From PMG-095 sp049324695 (lineage in GTDB: Bacteria > Myxococcota_A > Polyangia > Polyangiales > Polyangiaceae): 64,000 nt of DNA. Shown here piece by piece: positions 58,552 to 64,000 of this stretch; the stretch's first letter is position 1; each line of letters opens with the position of its first letter. The position numbers were made by a program, and so were the translations under genes. The notes beneath the pieces are model-generated. The model saw only the letters and a list, made by a program, of their open reading frames with translations, made no database searches and was not told the DNA's origin. The stretch covers positions 124,001-188,000 of the forward strand of contig JBMOMJ010000055.1 in NCBI GenBank assembly GCA_049324695.1, read 5' to 3'.

Positions 58552-61119
58552 TCAGAACTCCAGAGTGCCTTTGAAGTAGTAGGCGCGACCCGGTCGCTGC
58601 ACGCCGAAGAAGTCGAAGCTGCGCTGGTCGGTCAGGTTCTGCACCTCGAGCGTCGAGCTGATGTTCAGCTTGCGCCGCACCAGATAGGTGAGCGCGAGCG
58701 AGTGCAGCAGCTGTGACGGCACCACCTGCTTGAACTCGACCAACCCCACGCTCTCCCATCCGCGGAAGAACGAGTGCACGTAGCGCGTGGTCCAGATCAG
58801 TAGCAGTTGATCGCGAGGCCCGCCGACCTCGGGTAAACGCAGCTCGAGGTTGCCGTTGGCGAACAAATAGGGGCGATTCGGAATGCGGTCGCCAACGAAG
58901 GCTCCGAACGTGCCAGCACTGGAAGTGTTTCGGAAATCGAGGTAAGTGACGTTTGCGTCGAGCGCCACATACCCCGTAGGCTCCGTCCAACCCGCAGATG
59001 CCTCGACACCCATCGAGCGCGCGCCGAAGACGTTCTCATAGCGAAGATAACGATCGTTACCGACGAGCACGATGAGCTGCTCCGCGTGCCGCAAGAACAA
59101 ATTGAGCTCGGCGCGGTAGTCGCCGCTGGCACTACTCGTCCGGTCGAGCCTGGCACCGACGTTCAAGTTGTGGCTCCGCTCTGGTTGAAGCTCGAGATTG
59201 GCCAGAATCAGCGCTGCGTCCCCGAAGACCTCGTCCGTGCGCGGCGAGCGCGTCGCCAGCTCATAGGAACCCTTCGCGTACAACCAATCGAGCAGTCGGT
59301 AGCGGACGGCGTCGCCCACGCCGAACCGATGCGAGCTCCTGTCCCGGCGACGAAAGATGTTGCCCGGCAAGGGTTCCTCGCTGCGTGCCTCCTGCAAGTA
59401 GTGTTTGACGAACGCAATGTTTTCGAGCCGATCGTCGAAGTGATCCAGCTCGTATTCCAGTCCACTCACGAGGGTGAAGAGCTTGCGCTCGGCAGTGAGC
59501 GGGTCACGCGCTTCGGGGTCGCGCTGTTTTCGCTCATCTCCCGTGCGCGTCACGTAGGTTGGGGCAACGGAGACGCGCAGGGCCTGATCCTGTGCGAGTA
59601 ACCAACGCAGGTTCACGCGAACGAGCGCGCTATTGGTCCAAAATACTCGATCGTAGCCGCGGGAATCGATTTCGCCTGGTAGCGGTCGCCGATTGATGCA
59701 GTGCCCAAACCAGTCGTAGACACAATCGCTGACGTCCAGGAACGTGCTGCGCGTGTGTGAGTAGCCCACCAACGAATCCAAGCTAACGCCTTGCGCGAGG
59801 CGCGTCTCATAGCGAAGCGTCGCACCGCCGCTGGTCTCGCCGTAGCTCACCGCGCCATACGGCACGGTCATCACGATGTTGTGTTGAAGTTCCTTTTCGT
59901 AGTCGGTAACGAATGCACGCAGCAGCAGGCGCTTGGCCCATGGCCGCCCCTCGAAGCCGAGCTCCAAATTCCCGCCGGAGGCGCGATAGCCATCGTGGAA
60001 ACGACGCACTCGCGCGGGGAAAAGCCAGCCGCTCGCGTCGGGAACCTCCACATCGACGGGGTAGTCGTTCTTTGCGCGATCGATGAAGCCTCCAGCGCGC
60101 ATCACGAACCCGCTCCGCGCGTGTGCGAGCCGCGAGCCCAGACTCAATCGATAAGTTCCGAAGGAGCCCACCTGGTACGAGACCGCCGCTCCATTGCCGC
60201 GCGCTGGTTCCGGGCTCACCAAGTTCACCGCGCCGCCCAGCGCGTCGGCGCCAAAGCGAATGGGCACGACCCCGCGAAAAATCTCGACGCGAGCCAGCGC
60301 GTTCACCGGAACGTTCGCAATTCCAAACGGATAACCAGCGAACTCCAGCGGAACACCGTCCAAAAAGAAACGAACCTGCTCGTCGGATAGGCCTTGCAAC
60401 GAAAAGCGCGTGCTCGAGCCCAACCCTCCACTTCGCCGCACCCCCACACCTTCGGAGCGCGCCAGCACCTCACCCAAATCCGCGCTGCGCTGCCGCGCAC
60501 GCTCCGTTTCCACGACCTGCACCGCTTCCGCCGATTGCCGCAGCTGCTCAACTTGCGACAACCCGCGGACCTCCACTCCGAGCGCCGGAGGCTGCTCTCG
60601 AGTCGAGCCGAAATCGCTCGTGCGCGGCGTCGTGTCTCCATTTGGCGAGCGGTCCGGCTCCGCAGTTACGTTCGCTTCCTTCCCAGCTTTCACCTCGTCT
60701 CCGGCGCTCGCGTCGGCAACGACTTCGGGCGCCGGCGGCGCGAAGCGGTACACATACGAGATCCGTGCGGCGACCGCTGTTTCGCCCCGACGTGCTGCAG
60801 CAAATCGCAGCCGAAACGCCGCCTCGCGTGCCGCCTCATCGAACACAACGCCCCCAGACTGCGCGACCGACACGTCAGTCACTGTGCCCGCTTTGTCGAT
60901 CGTGAGCGTCAACATCACGACCGCTTCCGAGCGGCTGGGCAACGCTGCTGCGGGATACTCCGCTTCAGCCGCCTGGAGCAACACCGGCGCTTCTACCAGC
61001 GGGGCGCCTGCGTCGTGCTTCTCGCTCGACGTGGGTACGCCCGACCGAGCGGAGCTCCTTGTGCTCAACGAGACCAACGCCAACATCACGCTCCACGCCG
61101 CGAGCCGTCGAACAATCAC
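58552..61119 (-). CDS. TonB-dependent receptor with N-terminal TonB-C domain
   Basis: An 855-residue outer-membrane receptor. A signal peptide (MLALVSLSTRSSARS) is followed by a TonB C-terminal-like domain (PVLLQAAEAEYPAAALPS, VVMLTLTIDKAGTVTDVSVAQSGG, about 40-130), a linker, a plug domain (about 200-310; GVGVRRSGGLGSSTRFSLQGL, VFLDGVPLEFAGYPFG-like) and a barrel ending TLEF with terminal Phe. GTG at 61119 overlaps the stop of a short upstream frame by 4 bases. Two Fur-box-like sites lie upstream (61247, 61411), so iron limitation likely induces it. It probably imports a ferric siderophore. A TonB-like domain fused to the receptor is uncommon. Confidence 0.9.
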   Translation of the reverse strand: MIVRRLAAWSVMLALVSLSTRSSARSGVPTSSEKHDAGAPLVEAPVLLQAAEAEYPAAALPSRSEAVVMLTLTIDKAGTVTDVSVAQSGGVVFDEAAREAAFRLRFAAARRGETAVAARISYVYRFAPPAPEVVADASAGDEVKAGKEANVTAEPDRSPNGDTTPRTSDFGSTREQPPALGVEVRGLSQVEQLRQSAEAVQVVETERARQRSADLGEVLARSEGVGVRRSGGLGSSTRFSLQGLSDEQVRFFLDGVPLEFAGYPFGIANVPVNALARVEIFRGVVPIRFGADALGGAVNLVSPEPARGNGAAVSYQVGSFGTYRLSLGSRLAHARSGFVMRAGGFIDRAKNDYPVDVEVPDASGWLFPARVRRFHDGYRASGGNLELGFEGRPWAKRLLLRAFVTDYEKELQHNIVMTVPYGAVSYGETSGGATLRYETRLAQGVSLDSLVGYSHTRSTFLDVSDCVYDWFGHCINRRPLPGEIDSRGYDRVFWTNSALVRVNLRWLLAQDQALRVSVAPTYVTRTGDERKQRDPEARDPLTAERKLFTLVSGLEYELDHFDDRLENIAFVKHYLQEARSEEPLPGNIFRRRDRSSHRFGVGDAVRYRLLDWLYAKGSYELATRSPRTDEVFGDAALILANLELQPERSHNLNVGARLDRTSSASGDYRAELNLFLRHAEQLIVLVGNDRYLRYENVFGARSMGVEASAGWTEPTGYVALDANVTYLDFRNTSSAGTFGAFVGDRIPNRPYLFANGNLELRLPEVGGPRDQLLLIWTTRYVHSFFRGWESVGLVEFKQVVPSQLLHSLALTYLVRRKLNISSTLEVQNLTDQRSFDFFGVQRPGRAYYFKGTLEF

Positions 61120-61246
61120 GCCTGCGTCAACTCCGCCGTGCCTTCACTGAGCTGCATAGGGGCCAGCTTCGACATCGGCTCGTCCGTCTCCGCCAACGTG
61201 ACTTCGCCGATCGCCTCGCGCACCGCAGGGGATCGTTGCCGTACAT

Positions 61247-61265
61247 GAAAATGGTTTTCATTTTC
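61247..61265. promoter_or_regulatory. Fur-box-like palindrome
   Basis: GAAAATGGTTTTCATTTTC matches the classical 19-bp Fur consensus GATAATGATAATCATTATC at 14 positions and is flanked by AT/AT extending the dyad. It lies about 130 bases upstream of the receptor start. Confidence 0.7.
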
Positions 61266-61410
61266 ATGTAATGCCTTTAGATCAGCTTTGGTGGGCACGT
61301 CAAGATCCGCCAGTTACTGAGCCCGGCGTCGCCGGAACGGCATTTTTAATGCCTAGTTCGCTGGGCTAGAGACGTGCCTTCGCGAGGCTAGGCGTGCGAA
61401 AGTTCAACAA

Positions 61411-61429
61411 GAAAATGAAATTCGTTTTC
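61411..61429. promoter_or_regulatory. Second Fur-box-like site
   Basis: GAAAATGAAATTCGTTTTC matches the Fur consensus at 14 of 19 positions. It lies 164 bases from the first site, further from the receptor. It may serve the same promoter or an unseen divergent one. Confidence 0.6.
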
Positions 61430-61624
61430 AACTAGAGCGCGCCGGCCGGTGGTGCAGCGCTACTACGCACGCCGGTGCGACGGCAGCAGTACGACGCCTG
61501 GCGTCAGCTCGTGTGGCTTACTCGGCGCGTGTCATTGCACCTTGCGCGACCAAGCCAAGGCGCCCAAGCGCAGCGGGACTACGCACGGCAGCCCGCTGCT
61601 GATGCAGGTGGTACTACGCCCCGA

Positions 61625-62029
61625 TCAAAAGGCCGTCGGCTTGTTCGACTGCGCTCTTCGCTTCCTCAGAATTCCATAGTTTGTGGCGCTGCCCGACGTG
61701 GCGATCCCTTGTGACGTCGCGCTCAGCAGAATCGTGACGGCTTCGCCGCCCATCCCACAGGCCCGCGGCCGCACGATTGCGCGATACCGCTCATCGAACG
61801 GATTCTGCACGCCCTCTTCCTGCAGCACGACCTGTCCGAGCATTTCCCATTCGCCCGTTCCCGAAGAGATCTCGTTCATGTCGGCCTTGATGAACTCGAG
61901 CGAACAATTCGCTTCACGTGCTGGCGCGCTTACCGTGCGCATCTCAGTGACATTCGGTCCGCACCCAACCAAGACCCAGACTGCAGCTGCAGCAACCGCC
62001 CACGACCCAATCCCACTACCAGAAGTCAT
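61625..62029 (-). CDS. Hypothetical lipoprotein
   Basis: A protein of about 134 residues with a lipoprotein-type signal (WAVAAAAVWVLVGCGP) and a short beta-rich body with cysteines. No family recognised. The start at 62029 gives the better signal; the frame extends to 62065. Confidence 0.6.
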   Translation of the reverse strand: MTSGSGIGSWAVAAAAVWVLVGCGPNVTEMRTVSAPAREANCSLEFIKADMNEISSGTGEWEMLGQVVLQEEGVQNPFDERYRAIVRPRACGMGGEAVTILLSATSQGIATSGSATNYGILRKRRAQSNKPTAF

Positions 62030-62332
62030 GGAGGGGAGTATAAGCGACTCTTCCGGCGAGAACACAATCTTTCTAGGAACTCGCTATTTCCAGCGTAGGC
62101 CAAGTGTTGTTTGGCAGCTGAAAGCGGGCACTGTCAGCAGCCTTACCGTTTTGGTGGGGAGATGACGGAACTGCCGCAAGGTTTCCACTGCTGACTGTGA
62201 GAACGGCTTCCATGCTCTCACGTCGACGAGCTTGCGAGATCTGAGCGCGAGATCTCGAACGCTGACTCAGCATCGTTGAGTTTGCGCTCGCGGTTTGCAA
62301 CTCGCAATTCGGAACCGTTCTCAGGCGTGTTC
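62030..62332. other. 303-bp intergenic region
   Basis: Divergent promoter gap between the small lipoprotein and the DUF1592 protein. Nothing further seen. Confidence 0.4.
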
Positions 62333-64000
62333 ATGCTGCGTCCATTTCAACACTTGCGGCTATCGTGCGCGCGTGTGCGTGCGTTGGTTTTGGCGTTGCC
62401 GCTCGCTGCGTGCACCGGTGAGATAACCGATGCGAGCGCACCAGGCAGCGGCGGCGGAGCTGGGCATGCCGGCGGAGCGAGCAGCGGGAACACGGGTGTT
62501 GGCGGGACTCCTGGAAGCGCGGGCCAGCATGGGGCAACGGGCGGAGCGAACCACAGTTCTGGTGGAGGCACTGCTGCTAGTGCTGGCGGTGCAGCGCCGT
62601 CGGGCACTGGAGGAGACGCTGCTCTCGACTGCAGCTCACCGGAACCTGGGCGATCGCCACTTCGGCGGCTGACGACGTACGAGTACAACAACACTGTGCG
62701 CGATTTGCTCGGCGACACGACGAACCCGGGTAGCCTGCTTCCCGCCCAAATCGATAGCAAAGATAACTGGTTCGGAAACGATGCCGATTTTCAGTCGGTG
62801 CCGGACACACTGGTTGAAAAGTATCAATCGATCGCGGAGCAAATTGCAGCGCGCGCGACGGCGGACACCGCGGCTCTGGGGCGGCTGCACGCCTGCGCCG
62901 GCAAGACTTTGCCTGCGAGCGAAGAGGAGCCCTGCGCGCGTTCAATTGCCGCTGCCATCGCACCGCGCGCCTATCGGCGTGCCACCACGAGCGCGGACAT
63001 CGACGAGCTCGTGGCTCTGTACCGCAGCGTGCGCGCCGTTTCATCCACGCTGAGCTTTGCATCCGGCGTCGCAGCGATGCTCGAAGGGGTGCTGCAGTCT
63101 CCAGAGTTTCTGTACCGCGTCGAGTTGGGGAGTGCCGTCGCGGGCAGCTCGAACGTCAAGCGCTTGGTTGGGCGGGAGATGGCGAGCAGGCTCTCGTACT
63201 TGCTATGGCAGACCATGCCCGACGCTACGCTGGTGGAAGCTGCTGAAGCGGGTCGGCTCGACACGAAGGAAGGGGTGTTGGCTCAGGCCACCAGCATGCT
63301 CGGGGACAAGCGAGCGCACGGGACCGTCGCCTTCTTCTTCGACAACTTGTTGCCGATTCCGGACCTTGCCGGCTTAGCGCGAGACACTGCCTTGTTCCCG
63401 TCGTGGTCGCCGAGCATCGGCGGAGCTCTGCGCAACGAGGTGCAGCGCGTTCTCGAACACGAAATCTTCGAGAATAACGAAGCCAGCGCGCCGTATTCGG
63501 CTGGTAGCTGGCCTGCCATTCTTACTGCCAACTACACCTTCGTGAACCAAGCGCTGTTGGGCTTCTATGGTCCCGATAACTTCGCGCCGAACACGAGTGT
63601 GAGCGGCACCGAACTCAAGAAAGTTCGCCTCAATCCCGAGCGGCGCCTCGGTTTGCTGACACTCGGCGGCATCATGGCGGGAGGCACGACGAGCAACCGC
63701 ACGAACCCGGTGCTGCGTGGGATTTTCGTGGTCAATCGCGTGATGTGTATGGATCTCGAGCTGCCCACTGGGTTCACGCCGCCGGAAATCGATCCGTACA
63801 GCGGCAAGACCGCCCGCGAGCGCGTGGCCAAGCACACGCAGGACAATTTCTGCGCAGGTTGCCATAAGGTCATCGACCCGCTCGGCTTGCCCTTCGAAAA
63901 CTACGATGCGATCGGGATCTATCGCGCTTCCGAGAAGTGGACGGATCCGAACTCGAAAGTAGCCTACGATACACCCATCGATGCGAGCGGCTCTGTTCCC
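62333..64000 (+). CDS. DUF1592/DUF1588 surface lipoprotein, 3' end outside window
   Basis: The first 556 codons of an open frame from ATG 62333 to the window end. A lipoprotein signal (LVLALPLAACTG) is followed by a Gly/Ser/Ala-rich linker of about 65 residues. Then comes a DUF1587/1592-type region (RRLTTYEYNNTVRDLLGD, SPEFLYRVELG) and a DUF1588-type heme-like motif (DNFCAGCHKVIDPLGLPFENYDAIG). This is the layout of the myxobacterial and planctomycete proteins with these domains, whose function is unknown; the Cys-x2-Cys-His could bind heme c. The frame track stops at the window edge, so the gene continues. Confidence 0.88.
   Translation, partial: MLRPFQHLRLSCARVRALVLALPLAACTGEITDASAPGSGGGAGHAGGASSGNTGVGGTPGSAGQHGATGGANHSSGGGTAASAGGAAPSGTGGDAALDCSSPEPGRSPLRRLTTYEYNNTVRDLLGDTTNPGSLLPAQIDSKDNWFGNDADFQSVPDTLVEKYQSIAEQIAARATADTAALGRLHACAGKTLPASEEEPCARSIAAAIAPRAYRRATTSADIDELVALYRSVRAVSSTLSFASGVAAMLEGVLQSPEFLYRVELGSAVAGSSNVKRLVGREMASRLSYLLWQTMPDATLVEAAEAGRLDTKEGVLAQATSMLGDKRAHGTVAFFFDNLLPIPDLAGLARDTALFPSWSPSIGGALRNEVQRVLEHEIFENNEASAPYSAGSWPAILTANYTFVNQALLGFYGPDNFAPNTSVSGTELKKVRLNPERRLGLLTLGGIMAGGTTSNRTNPVLRGIFVVNRVMCMDLELPTGFTPPEIDPYSGKTARERVAKHTQDNFCAGCHKVIDPLGLPFENYDAIGIYRASEKWTDPNSKVAYDTPIDASGSVP

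Larger units (their letters stand above)
61120..61624. other. 505-bp region upstream of the TonB receptor with Fur-like sites
   Basis: No convincing gene. A short frame on the minus strand (61172-61116, MSKLAPMQ...) ends inside the receptor start and could be a leader peptide. Two Fur-box-like sites are listed separately. Confidence 0.4.

Noticed and set aside
61449..61679. 76-codon frame upstream of the hypothetical lipoprotein
   Set aside because: No signal, no family and no ribosome-binding site.

Overview
The window looks like chromosome of a myxobacterium, probably of the Polyangiales/Sorangiineae type. Signs of this are moderately high GC, lipoproteins whose lipobox is followed by long Gly/Ser/Ala-rich linkers, choice-of-anchor-D and DUF1588/DUF1592-type surface proteins, a TPR protein with a C-terminal double membrane span, and a TonB-domain/TonB-receptor fusion beside a DUF4374-like lipoprotein. 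This is inference from family content; no rRNA, tRNA, insertion sequence or CRISPR array was seen.

Region 1 (about 0.1-15 kb) is a small iterative-type polyketide locus. It holds a Sfp-type phosphopantetheinyl transferase (3008-3754, minus) divergent from an AMP-ligase, a FabG-like reductase, a stand-alone acyl carrier protein and one KS-AT-DH-KR-ACP polyketide synthase whose KR domain has lost its catalytic residues. Possible tailoring genes (aldo/keto reductase, ABM monooxygenase, SnoaL-like protein, medium-chain dehydrogenase) and an AraC regulator flank it. A regulator with two tandem LuxR HTH domains (15032-15880) separates it from the next region.

Region 2 (about 16.4-43.3 kb) is an unusually large arsenic island. 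arsR-arsI-aqpS-arsC run forward and meet a reverse operon of a Cys-tailed flavoprotein, cysteine synthase and serine acetyltransferase. Next come a LolA-like protein, an outer-membrane barrel and an MMPL/RND transporter. A long operon (26.8-35.6 kb) follows: an ArsM-like methyltransferase, four ArsI-like VOC proteins, a small Cys-rich protein, an ArsM with a 22-cysteine tail, a cysteine-desulfurase-like fusion protein, another methyltransferase and a DUF924 protein. Then come a RegA-like regulator with an altered receiver and a Cys cluster, pstSCAB and a second arsR, and finally an orphan Tat-exported molybdopterin oxidoreductase. A 17-bp palindrome (GGCGNCANNATGNCGCC), with CTGNAC at fixed spacing before it, occurs at 21909, 26768 and 40650, upstream of three transcription units of the island. 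It is the likely operator joining them into one arsenic regulon. The gene set suggests methylation and demethylation of arsenic, thiol and sulfur supply, selective phosphate uptake and export of organoarsenicals or a related product.

Region 3 (about 43.3-64 kb) is more ordinary. It has a methyltransferase/MerR divergent pair with a clear MerR dyad, surface lipoproteins, a thiopurine-methyltransferase-like gene, several hypothetical proteins, tandem winged-helix-like paralogues, an iron-uptake pair with two Fur-box-like sites, and the first 556 codons of a DUF1592/DUF1588 lipoprotein cut by the window end.
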